Source: Linanthus parryae
Taxonomy: Eukaryota; Streptophyta; Magnoliopsida; Ericales; Polemoniaceae
Assembly: GCA_023055425.1 (NCBI GenBank)
Contig: JALGPY010000005.1
Location: 3,683,501 to 3,747,500 of the forward strand
Direction of reading: 5' to 3'
DNA: 64,000 nucleotides
The position numbers and the translations under genes are program-made. The notes under the pieces were generated by a model. It was not told the DNA's origin. It worked only from the letters and a program-made list of their open reading frames with translations, and ran no database searches. Shown piece after piece: positions 33,440 through 53,140 of this stretch (the first letter of the stretch is position 1; each line of letters begins with the position of its first letter).

Positions 33440-36400
33440 CTACGAAGACGAAGCAGAAACAGATGGTTTCTTAGAAAGCAGAGCTATGAGGGACTCCGGA
33501 TCTTTAACAGCAGGACTGCAAGTGAAGTTCTGGCATACCAAGGCCACCACCTTATCGACAGAGAAGCTGCCTTTCGCCATGGCCGCTATGTTGGCATTAC
33601 TTTCTTCCCAGAATTGTATGTCTTCGTCGTCGGTCGGATCAACGTGGATCACCTGCCCAGTTGAAGATATTTTAGCAAATTTCATCCAAACAACAGAAAG
33701 AAAAGTGTAGAATCAAAGCCACGCAACAGAAATATGTGTTTCTTTCTTTTCTTTTCTTTTCTTTTTTTTTTGAGGAGAAGAAATATGGGTTTTGTCTCGT
33801 GGTTGTAAGAAAAAATAGGGTATGGGTATAATATTTCCACAGAATTAGCCGCCATAAGTACAGGAAAAAGTTAAATAATTAGCCTCTGGCCAAAAATTCC
33901 AAAATGATCTTATCCGGGACCTGATGACTAGGAGTCCATTTAGTAGTGCTTTTGATATCTAGAAACGCTCCCTTCTAATGCAAGAACCACTATTTGATGT
34001 GTTATGTATACATTATTTATCTGTTTCCTAGACAGCAACTACTTTCCCACCGAAGCAGGGGAGGAGTTGCGGTTTCGAACCCAATAGACGACAGGTAAGT
34101 AAAAAAAAGTATAACTGAAGTTGACACAACAGTTTTAAAGGGATTTCTACAACAGCTTTCTCACAGCACATCCTGCACAACAGCTTTTCAGAATGCGACA
34201 TTATCCCAAACTGCCGCCTATTTTAATAGGGACTAGGTCTCATTATGGGGAACCTGGAAAAGGGATCCTAGGTCGCGCGTTAAGTGATGAAACCTAGATT
34301 CCATGTCTAGGTTCACAGGTTTGAAACCTAATCTCAGGTACAAAATCTGATCATTTCAGTGTTCACGCCTAGAGGCTCATTCTCAAACTCAGCTTGCCTA
34401 AGGGGCCCTATTCCAGTGAACATTCTGAGAGATTAATAGCAGCAAAAGAGAATTCAGCTCCACTAATTAACAATGGACTTATCGAGATCAAAGTGATGAC
34501 TTACGATTTTATTAGGATCATATGAAGCATGAGCAGCGCCGATCATCTTGTTGAACTCATCGGATGACTTCTTCCCAACCAACACCACTTGCTTGTGAGA
34601 AGGAACCGAAAGCATGTCTGCACCACAACACATCAAAGGTACAGCCATTGCCATGTCTCCCAACCTCTTCTCAAACACAGCCTGCAAAAACCAGTTCCAA
34701 AGGTTGTGGACAGTTCAGTACTCGAAGGAACCAAACCAGAACCAAACAACACAAGTAAACAACATTGGACCTAACCAGAAGATGTTCCGCGGTTTTCCTG
34801 TAACCTCCGGCCCTGTCACCAGCAACCATGGACGCCAACCTGACTAGATTGATCAGCGAGACGGAGTTACCGGAAGGTTCCGCCCCATCGTGATCTTCTT
34901 TCACCCGGAGTAAAACTGAAGGGTCTTCCCCTGGGGTATTGAAGTAACCACCCCCTTTTCTATCAAGAAAGAGTTCATCCTGCAAAAATGTAATTAGAAT
35001 GAGACTACTTCTTGGTGCATTTCCATCTTTTGTGAATCTGAAGAATCATAAGTCAAGGTGTCAAGGAGACCGGCCCAGGCATGATCATCGACGCCTCCTC
35101 TTGCCATGCACTAAAATGAGACAGGACCGGCCCCGGACAACACCTGAACCGGCCCAGCCCCTAATCCCCAGCCCGGCCCCAAATAGGACTTGACGTTAAA
35201 GTTATTCCTTATTCCAGTTCTCAGTCGAATACTGATAAGCGAGTGAGAGGGTTGAGTCGAGGAGACTCAGAGAGACACTATCAAAGGTTCTGGAGGTTCT
35301 CTTGACATCGTCGCAATTGAGGTAGGGGAAATCTAACTCCTAAAATATTCTATAGTGACTGTGTATTTCTGTATAGGTTTTTACTGCTTCTTAGCTATCA
35401 GATTATTTTACGTTTTTTCAATTTGGTGCCACATGCTATTAAAACGGTACAGTTTAATATATTAACAACCCGGCCCCCTCAACCCCTAACCCCACGGATT
35501 TAGGGCCCGGGACCTGTGGGCATCAAGTTTCCCAACCCCTCAACCCCGGCCGGCCCGGCTCCCTCTCTCACACCCCCTCCAACCCGGCCCGGCCCGCTGG
35601 CACCGTGAATCATAAGCCCAAAATCTTCCCTAGTAGAAAAAGAACAAGATGCAGGGAGGTGATGAATGTACCTGGATATCCTGGAGTTCAATTGCCCAGC
35701 CCAACCAGAAAATAGCACCGCCATATTCGTAGATGTCTAGTAACCCTGAAATCAGAAATGCATAATCATCTAGGAACCCAGGAGCCTTTGCTGGGCCGTT
35801 CCTGAAACTGTGTTGCAATCTGCGGTTTTCTTGGTCATAAAGCTTTTTCCTGATAAACAAAGCAGCCTTCTCAGCAACGTCCATGTATTCCTTTGGCTGC
35901 AAAATACAGCAAAGAAGAGTTCTGTTTAGGGTAAGGCGATCGGATGCATGTGTACAAGTTGAATTGAAATGTTTTGCAAGAAAGAAAATGAGAAATTAGT
36001 ATCCAATTTTATGAAAATTGAATTTACAACATAACCTACCAATTGCAAGAAAAGTTGCCAAGGTATTGCTAAATATAGTTCTGTAGTATTGGGTCGTGAT
36101 TTCTATCTCCTATTTCAATAAAGTATTGGAACCCCTTCTTTGTAATCTAGGAAACATAGACACTGCAAATAGGGGCCCGTATCCGCGTCAGACGCTTAGG
36201 ACATTTGGGGACACATCATAGACACTTAATTGGACACAATAGTCACCATTTGTAATTTATTAGACTTTCACACTGTTTTTTTCTATGAAATATTATAACT
36301 TAAAATGGTTAAAATATATGAAGAGGCTGTCCTTTTGAACAAAAAGTTCGAAGTGAGGTTTTAAGATCTCATATGCGATGACTTCAACGTTCTCCAAAGA

Positions 36401-39400
36401 CAAAAAACTCAAACCCATGGCCCCTCTTTCTCTACTCATTCTTATACTTTATCTATGCTTTTCTGTGATATTGAACTTGGATTACACACATTAAGAGAAG
36501 TTTGAACCAATTTTCTGTCATCTGCTAGTATAAACATTCACGTATATATAATATATATATATATATATATACATACATATATATAAAGAAAATAATAATG
36601 TTAATCATCCCCACCATTTCTGTATCCTTATTTGTTTTAGAGAATGCCGTATCCCATGTCCATTTCAGTACCGTATCCAAACCCGTATCCGTATCGGTGC
36701 TTCTTAGTTTGTAATGATACATACTCAACCAAAGAAGACAAATCAACTAGTTATCAGCAAGACAGAAACTCACATCAGATCCTGCAACAGGGAAGTTGAA
36801 TTTCGTCCCTTCCGATTCGCTGTTGAGGACCTTAGAAGCTCTAGCAAAAGATGAAATTGCAAGTCCATTCCAAGATACGATGACCTAAAAAAGAGGGAAA
36901 TAATTTCATCACTGAAAATGAGAGATACTGGCAACCAAGAGATTGTTATATCATTCAAGTGAGAAATAGTGCAACACCTTGTCATCCAGATGAGGCCTTG
37001 GCCTTTTCGATCTCACGTCAAAAAGCTTACGCCTGCATATCCCCAAGATGTCAGCATACTCTTGGACAGATAACCCGAATTTTGAGGCCAATGCAGCAGT
37101 TTCATTCCTCTCAATGAGAACATTTTTTCCCTTGAACTCATCGTGAGGATCACTCATTCTGGAAAGGTCACAGTTCCCTGATTGCTTGACATAGTAATGC
37201 TCCTTGAAGAGGGTTGCATGATCTCCAAGTACATCTTCAATCTAAGTAAAAACAAACTAGATTAGTACATTTGCACAAAAGAGGCAAGCTAGCATTTGAA
37301 GCTCGCTTGTTTCACCATATTCAAGCAGAAGGCTGAGTGCATGTTTGGTATCCCTGCTTTTAAACAAGGCCAATGTTTTTCCGAGAAACTCATTTGGGAC
37401 TGCTGTTTTTTTGTCTGTCTAGAGACAAAAACAGGCTGAAAAAGGAAAACAGCTGTTTATAGAAACAGTAACTTTGGGGTCTTTTGGGTGTTTTTTTTCA
37501 TACTATTGGTGTTAAAGACATTTCAACTCTGATTGGATGCATAAACTAACAAATGTCATTATTGTACGTTAATATAATATTCGAGAAATTAACATTGAAA
37601 TTTAGTAATCTTGCCAAATGTGTCTTGATTTTGAACACTGTTTTTTTTAGCACATACCAACCAGTTTTCTTATTCTGTCTCTAAACGTGTATTTTCAGAA
37701 TGTTTTTTTTTTTTCACTGTTTTTCTTGTTTTTAAACGGGTACCAAACAGGCTCTAAGTGGCCAATACCTCACTGCTAGTCCATACGTAGAAGGCACCTT
37801 CCTTTTTTCTTTTGGCACCTTCGAACTCCGCGCTATCAGCATCCTCTGCTGAAAAGATCTCTCCACTGGGTCCAATCATGTCCCTTCTCAGATAATCCAA
37901 GATATCCCGAGCTACAGATGAATAATACGCATCCTTGGTAATGGAGAAGGCATCCAGGTAAACATTAACAAGCTGCCCCTGATCATACAACATTTTCTCA
38001 AAATGCGGGACTGCAATCAAAGATACATATCCGTCAGATGGTATGACTTATCTGTAGCTTAAGTCGACTTATAAGTTTGTCAAAAAAGTAATGTGACAAT
38101 AAAGCAGGAGAAAAAAGACGGGTGTGTTTGGTAAAAAAAAGTTGATCAACTAAAAAAATCATAAGAAAGCTTCAAAACCCAACTTTTTCTACACTTATTT
38201 TTTACACCATGGACTTATAAGTCCAAATCCAAAATTCCAGCTTAGAAGTCCACCATACTAAACACAATTTACAAGTTGGCTTCAACTTATAATCCAAAAC
38301 TGACTGATAAGCTGCTTATAAGCCATACCAAACTCCCCCAAAACAAAGAAAAGAAATTTAGCCCAACAACCAGATGGACTGAGTCATTTACTTCTTCCTT
38401 ATGCTAATAATTTCGATAAGTAATTAACAAAAGGCGTAAATAAAACAAAGGAACAAACCATGCCAGCACTCATCCACACTGTATCTGTGAAATCCCCCTC
38501 CTACATGATCATGGACACCTCCTCTTGCCATGCATTGCAAACTAAACAAAACCATCTGCAAGTCTTCATTTGATTTTTTCCTTTCACCAAGTCCCTCCAC
38601 TTTCTTTGAGTGATAGAGCATCACCTGAATCTCAACTGGCCTGGGGAACTTGGGAGCAGAACCAAATCCACCATTCTTTGAATCGTAGGTCTCAGCAAGC
38701 TATGAAGTAAAACAAAAAAAGCACATCCGTTGAATTACAGATATCATGCCGTGTGTCCAATAAGCATGTCAAGATAATGAAAAAGGTAAGAGGAAACCAA
38801 CTCAAACCTACATGCTCCACGCACTGTTCCAGAGCTTTATCAGAAATTCCACTAGGCAGTTTACGATAGTTTGCACTAGTCGACAATGCTTCTGAAAGTT
38901 GTTCAATAGCAAATGCTCCACTCTTAACAAGAGTTTCCCTCTTACTCTGCCACGCATCTTTCACCTTTCTGAAATTAGAAAGAGCAAGAAAAAAAATGAA
39001 ACAACGAGTTTGCCATCTAATGAACCGCTTTAAACAATAAGGAACTCACCGAAGCACAGTTTTGAACCCTGGCCGCCCATATTTGTCATCTGGTGGAAAA
39101 TAAGTTCCACCCATCAGTGGTTTCAAATCTGGTGAAAGGAAGACTGTGAGCGGCCAACCTCCACCACCGTATAGGGCCTGAACATAAGTCATATATACCT
39201 GAAAAGAAAAATTGTAGAAAAATAGAAACGATATCCCAAATCAAATTGGAATGAGGATGGAGTTATATTAAGCACCTTATATAGAAATGTATAAATGGAA
39301 CCATAAGGGAAAGAGAAACACCTACGTCAACCTACCATAGGAAATCCCATTTTAATCTCTTAATGACCTAAATTAAGATCTAGGACAACTTGTATATCTT

Positions 39401-40805
39401 TGATACTACGTTTTGGGATCGCCATTTTCTAGTGCTTCAAAATTCATATGGTAAAGGATTCGAAGAGTTTCGGAGGATCCCATTCAGCGTACTAAAGAAC
39501 TCATTATTTCTTCTGTCTCTACAGAAAACCATCAATGTGCTATAGTAGCTGACTCCTCTAGCAGTTGAAATGGTAAGCAAAATAAGCTACCGGCTTCATT
39601 CACTAAATGTTTTAATAAATTGGTATGAATACTTGAGTAGCTAGATTAAGCATGTGAAAGAAGAATGTCTCTCAGAAAATTAAACCCAAGTTTGTTTTAC
39701 TTTCACCATATTTTTGTCATATGGTTCTATGCTTACCTTATCAACATCCGGCCTTTCTTCTCTGTCGACCTATTGCAAGAGAAAAGAAGAAAACATAAGC
39801 AAAACTATAACCGTTATTAAGGAATCTTCGCAATTGGAGACATTAAAGTAGAACTAATGAAAAGAACATGGCCAGACCTTAATACTAACAAACCCATCAT
39901 TCAGCAATTTGGCAACCCCTTCATCCTCGAAAGATTCAACCTCCATTACATGACACCTTATTCATTCATCCACCCAAAAAATGAAACCTTTAACAAGCCA
40001 TTACCTCAGAAAATGTAAACTTCCACATAGAGAGAAGGGGAAGGCATACCAATGGCAGGTGCTGTATCCAACTATGAACACATCAACAGACAATGAAACA
40101 AAAACCCATGATTGCCAAGAAACATCATAATTCAGTAGCTAATAAATTTGCAAAAAAAAAAAGATGTCCAAGAAAAGAGAGAACTCACTTGATAAGAAGA
40201 TGGGCACGTCTCTCTTTCGAGCTTCTTGAAACGCCTCTTCACCCCATGGATACCAATTCACCTTCACATTCCACCAACACAAAACACACCACAATCAAGA
40301 ACCAAAATTATCCAAAATATCATCTCAAGATTCAAACTTTCATTTCAATCTCGACCATTGAAAGAAACCATGACCTGGGTTTGAACAGATAAGGTTTCCT
40401 GATCACGAAAAACCCAAACTTTGTCCCAATTTCGATATCATCCTATTCCAACTCAAAACAGGACACAGAACAAAGATTCGAGAAATTAAAGAGATACAGA
40501 GAGAGAGACCCGATTTCACGTACTGGGTTATGAGCATGTTGAAGAAGGTAGGGGCTGTGCTCAGCAGCGAGGCGATTGGTGTGACTATGGTTCGTCTCCG
40601 ATGACTGTTCCGCCATGGCCAGGACCTTGGAGAAGTGAATGCGACGGCGAGATGTGACCGTTGAAGGGCGAAGAAGCGAGGCGAAGAGTGTTCGTGTGTG
40701 TTTTGAGGTGAAATTGCGACGGTGGGAGAGGAATTGGTGAAGTAAGAGTCGTCTGAACATGGAAGAGAGTGGATTAGGTAGAGGTCGGAGGAGAAGACGT
40801 TCCAT
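33440..40805 (-). CDS. DUF255 thioredoxin-domain protein, SPATA20-like (823 aa, 15 exons)
   Basis: Exons read by eye: 40524-40805, 40189-40261, 40050-40071, 39878-39956, 39737-39769, 39050-39198, 38812-38968, 38459-38699, 37769-38010, 36978-37241, 36774-36884, 35672-35896, 34776-34979, 34505-34681, 33440-33652. They sum to 2472 bases, all in frame, close to the length I recall for plant homologues. The product is the plant homologue of animal SPATA20 (Arabidopsis AT4G03200 type). After a basic transit-like N-terminus come [15 protein letters not shown] and a thioredoxin-like DUF255 domain with CHWC ([42 protein letters not shown]). A glycosidase-like alpha-toroid part follows ([65 protein letters not shown]). 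The biochemical role is unproven. An organellar location is inferred from the N-terminus. Alternative starts are at 40760 and 40615. Confidence 0.9.
35053..35607. mobile_element. GC-rich terminal-repeat element in intron 12 of the DUF255 gene
   Basis: A 555 bp insertion is flanked by the 9-bp direct repeat aatcataag (35044-35052, 35608-35616). Imperfect inverted ends are caaggtgtca / cacggtgcca, followed by ggcccgg-rich subterminal DNA. It is non-coding, and the 9-bp duplication suggests a Mutator-type element. The intron still has GT and AG ends, so splicing can proceed. Confidence 0.7.
36541..36592. repeat. (TA)n microsatellite in an intron
   Basis: A run of TA/ATA units in intron 11 of the DUF255 gene. 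No gene significance was seen. Confidence 0.85.
37337..37754. mobile_element. MITE-like element in an intron of the DUF255 gene
   Basis: Left gtgcatgtttggtatccctg and complement of the right end gagcctgtttggtacccgtt are inverted, followed by tttaaac on both sides. It is about 418 bp and non-coding. It fills most of the intron between exons 9 and 10, counting from the start codon. Confidence 0.6.
38120..38339. mobile_element. MITE-like element in an intron of the DUF255 gene
   Basis: Inverted ends gggtgtgtttggta and gggggagtttggta (complement of the right end). The interior is rich in cttataag-type palindromes. It is non-coding. The element at 44522-45301 has related ends. Confidence 0.6.
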
Positions 40806-40997
40806 TTGGGGTTTTGACGGCGATGGAGGCGGCGGTTTGGTGATGAGTCGAGAGGCGACACGTGGAGGGGTAGTTGGGTTGCCAGGTGGAGGAGTTTTTT
40901 TGGTCAGTTTAGTTGAGATGTGGCAGGATAAAGGTCAAAATGTGGCAGGATGGAGATGAGGCTGGCAAAATTCGACAAGATCAAATTTTGGTCATAA

Positions 40998-41105
40998 GCG
41001 CAGCTAGAGTGGGAGCTCGAGTGGTAGAGCATTTGTCGTTCGAAACCCCTGCATTAGGTTTCGGTTTCAAGCTGGTTAATGACAAAACAATTTCTCAAAA
41101 AAAAA
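40998..41105 (+). mobile_element. Probable tRNA-derived SINE
   Basis: A 108 bp body contains a tRNA-like A box (gagctcgagtggtagagcat) and B box (cgttcgaaaccc), the latter part resembling a polymerase III promoter, and ends in a 9-base A run. Near-perfect flanking repeats ttggtcataa (40988-40997) and ttggccataa (41106-41115) fit a target duplication. It lies about 190 bp upstream of the DUF255 start. Confidence 0.55.
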
Positions 41106-41115
41106 TTGGCCATAA

Positions 41116-43434
41116 CCCTTGCGGAAGTAGTTGAGTTCGAACATTTGAGTAATTCAAGTTATTTGAGTTCGAGTGCGAGCAATGAATAATGCATCCTCTT
41201 AAAAACATGCGTAGCACAGTGCAAAAGAAGAACATTGCGACATTCGGAGTAGATAACGACTCTTTGGATAAGCTAGATTAATTGATTTGATCAATTATAT
41301 TGATAATATACAATCTCATAATGTAGCTCATCCAATAACATCCAATGTGTAAAAGTACATGCCATATAAAATGGCGAGGATCTCGGCTTAGAATGTGCAA
41401 AACAAATACAGGAACCAATGCTGCTCTGACAAGACACCACTTTCGAAACTATCACTTACAATTCTGGCTCTTGTCTTTCTCCTCATCCCGACTTTAAACA
41501 CTATTCACTAAATTCCTTTGACCCGATGAGTTAGATAACAAATTATACAATTATTTGAAAACCTTTTGTGGTTCTATAGAGTGAATATTGCTTTATGACA
41601 CAGTAAAAACATAAGAAATAATCGCATCTTTTGCGAGTCAAAAAGTCAAGATAGGGATAACGAGAAGAGAGTGGTATAAATCTCCATTGAGTGTGAGTGA
41701 GTGAGAGTCACTCGCAACTCCCAAAAGCCCAAGCTTCTTCCTAGTGATTTTTCTCCTCATCATATCAGCTTACTAAAGATTAGATAGGCCAGTGTTATAA
41801 TGTTCAACTAGTCCTCGGTGATTACATTATCAACTAGCAAAGAGATTCTGTAGTCCGTACACTGATATGTCGCAAATATTACATAATCAATAATAACACA
41901 TGAAATTACTCAATTTCAGCTTCAAATAGTAGCTACTAATGAGAAAGTTCAATCTTTCAGGATACAAATTTTAGGGCAACTCCAAAGCTGATCCAAAAGC
42001 AGCAACAATGCACCTTTCTACCCGCTTAGCACATAAGCTGATGTTATGCCTGCCAATGCAATCACTATTATGAGACAAAAAGTGGCTTCCAAACAAATAA
42101 GAGTTCTATAATACCCGTATTATTGCCTCGGGATTAATTATGTGATTTTTTGCCTATTTAAGACTTTACCTAACATGTTTTACCTGTTCCAAAAGTGTAA
42201 TGTAGTTATGTCAAGTTGAAGTAAAGAATAATCAAGTAAATTAATTAAAATATTAAAAGAGTAGAGATAGACGTATAAAGTTTGCAAGAGATGGAGAGAT
42301 AGATAGTGAGACAGGAGTCATTACCGGAAAGGACAGGGGCAAAATAGACAATTCAGTCACATTTTTAATAAACCAACTTTCTGTTTTTTTGAAGAAAAAG
42401 CTGGGTCAGAGGGAGTATTATGAAGAAGAAGATGCATGTCCAGTAAAATGCACAGTGACATGCCTAGTCCATTTCGGTTGAATATTTCACAACTTCTCTA
42501 GAAAGAGAGGGAAAACAGGGATAGAGATTTAGAGAGCTGGATTACGTGGGTAATATATCATAAAACTTTAGGGGTGAGAATGAGGGGCAACGTGAACTTT
42601 TAACAAATTCCGTCCAATAAATGGAAGTTAATGAAGGGGACCTATTTGCAATAAAAACAAGGTTTGGGGTTTGGGTACCTTATTGCTTCAATTGGAAGTA
42701 TGAATAAGGGCGAAAAAATGTCCAATTTGGCAGGAAAGAAAACAAAGGATACCTATTTGCAACAAAAAGTAAGTTTGGGTACCTGGTTGCTTCAATTGAA
42801 GGTATGGGTCCTAAATCCACACGAAGCTTAAACTATGGATGGATACCACAGATACAATTTTGCCTAAATTAAGTAAAATATTAAAATTGGAGAGAGATGG
42901 CATATGAAGATAGCCTCCCTATTTCCTTGCTAGCTATTATGAGGACGGATGTTCTATGAGTGCATGGTGAAATGTCTAGTCTATTGGAGCTGAATATTTC
43001 CCAACTCTTTTAAATTTTAGCCAATATTGAGTTTTGCACGACCTCTTGGATCTTTTATCAATCATCATTTATCAACCTAGATGTTATTGCACAGAATGGG
43101 TCACCACCCACCTAGTGTCAAAATTTTGTTGAAATTAATGATGAAAACACAAAATTAGTAACACAGGGATGTCATTTCATGTTATCTCGGATGATCGATT
43201 AACCACATCAGCAATTTTTTCGTGAGTTCGGAGAATTCTAGCTGTTGAAGGCTGTAAAGTTGAACCAAACTACTGCAGTTTAAGAACTATAAGGACTCAG
43301 TTAACACTATACCTCAAGCTCAGATCATTCAATGCACCCGCACTTCAATTTGTATACTTGAAGATAATACTGTCCCAGTAAAAGCCTGTCCAGAACACCC
43401 CAATCCAACTTGAATATTCAGACACTTAGCATGA
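41116..43434. other. No gene; possible decayed MITE and short direct repeat
   Basis: 41470-41690 shares the tttgacccgatgagttagat and agtcaaaaagtcaagat motifs of the Stowaway family above but with degraded ends. 42640-42820 holds two copies of a gacctatttgcaa...ttgcttcaattg segment about 110 bp apart. No coding region is supported. Confidence 0.4.
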
Positions 43435-51512
<8,078 letters not shown>

Positions 51513-51629
51513 GAGGTCGTCGGAGAGATTTGGTTGTCTGTGAAAGACGAAAATGGAAAGAGTTTGGATAATGTGAAGAGAAGGGACACATTGTGGTGGT
51601 AAATGGTTAATGATGGTGAATGATTCCAA

Positions 51630-51663
51630 TTGGGCCTAATAACGCTACGGGCTTAGAGCCCAT
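51630..51663 (-). promoter_or_regulatory. Possible site II (TGGGCY) promoter elements of the RF1 gene
   Basis: TGGGCC at 51631-51636 and, on the minus strand, TGGGCT at 51657-51662 lie about 120-150 bp upstream of the RF1 start. Site II motifs are known TCP-factor targets common in promoters of organelle translation genes. The assignment is by motif and position only. Confidence 0.4.
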
Positions 51664-51694
51664 TATGGAATGAACTGTGTTTTTGCGGGCCTTG

Positions 51695-53140
51695 GAAAGA
51701 ATCGTAAACGTTGTTGTTCAAGGACAAATGGCTTACTGATGATCTTCCCCTCAGGAGCCACTGTAAGCTAGATACAATCAATGAGAATCTAATGGTCTCA
51801 GATCTTATTAATGACCATCTTAAATGCTGGAGGATTCAGACAATAGTCAACATGTTTGACACTAAAGCAGCTCAAAGCATCCTTGCCACCAATATTTCCT
51901 TGTTTGACAGAATGGATGCTAGAGTGTGGAAATTGACTCCTTCAGGTCAGTACACTGTAAAGTCAGGGTATAAAACAGTAGTTAAGCTGAATCAAAGGAA
52001 AAAAGAGGTGGCTCAGATAAATAGCCAAGCTTCCTCATCAAATCCAAGTAGTAATGATGATCTCTCCCATATTTGGAACCTCTGTCTCCCTCCCAAGTTG
52101 AAGCATTTTTTATGGAAAACCCTTCTTAATGCTCTTCCCACTAATGGGAACCTGGCTAAGAGACATTTTAGCAAAGTCCCCATTTGTACAATCTGTTTAA
52201 AGCACATTGAAACCACTGAGCATACTCTGTTTCAGTGTGCTTGGACTGCTGGAGTGTGGTTTGCTAGTGGTCTTCTTAACCCTCATGATGCAGTGAAGAT
52301 TTATTCAACTAGAGGGTGGTTCTGGGATATTAGCAAAAAAGTGAAAGACAATGAGCTTCCAGTAGATTTTATAGAAAAAATTATTTTTACTTGCTGGGGA
52401 ATTTGGAAGGGAAGGAATTCACATATTTTTCAAGGTGAAGCTATCAACCCTCCTGCTATAGGTGAAGACATTATTGCCTGGAGAAGCTACTTCATTCAGT
52501 CCATCAAAGGCCTCATCCAAGTGAAGTTGAAATCGCTCAAGCTAATTCCCCACAAAAGCACCCTCCCAAAGTCTGGGTAAAGCCGCAAAAGAACCTGCAC
52601 AAGATAAATATTGATGCTGCATGGAATAAAGATTCCAAGTGTGCTATTCTAGCAGCTATCACCAGAAATGATGAAGGCAAGCTTGTTGACCTTAGAGTTG
52701 CTAGAGCTATGGCTTCCTCAGCTAAAAATGCAGAACTTCAGGCAATGAGATGGTGTCTGAGCTGTATTGATGTGAACATGAAGCTTCAATGTATAGAAAG
52801 TGATTGTCAAGATGCCATCTGGATGATCACAAAGAAGAAACCACCAGATAAGGACTCCCTGCTTATTTGTGAAGATATTTGGAAGTTGCAGCTTCAAGCC
52901 AACACCAGGTGTGTTTGGAGGAGTAGAGAAGCTAACAAGTGTGCTCACTGGGTTGCAGCAGCAGTAAAAAAAGGGATCTCTATAGTTAATTGGAGGGAAA
53001 AGATTCCTAGAGAATTAGATGTTTTATTAGGAGTTGATGCTAGTAATAGTCCTGATTTGTCTTGGAGAGTGTTTCTGAACTTTTGTAATTGTTCTCTCTT
53101 TTATAAAAAATTCCCGTTTGAACAAAAAAAAAAGTTTTTA
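51695..53140 (+). pseudogene. 5'-truncated LINE: zf-RVT and RNase H region
   Basis: The plus-strand frame 51711-52580 encodes the post-RT region of a plant LINE (LFKDKWLTDDLPLRSH, VWKLTPSGQYTVKSGYK, zinc-binding CTICLKHIETTEHTLFQC, FTCWGIWKGRNSHIF). After a frameshift near 52550, an RNase H domain follows (KINIDAAWNKDS, AELQAMRWCLS, ESDCQDAIWMI, NKCAHWVAAAV) to about 53060. An A-rich stretch near 53127-53136 may be the tail. RT and endonuclease are missing, as expected for 5' truncation. It begins about 180 bp from the RF1 start codon. Confidence 0.85.
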
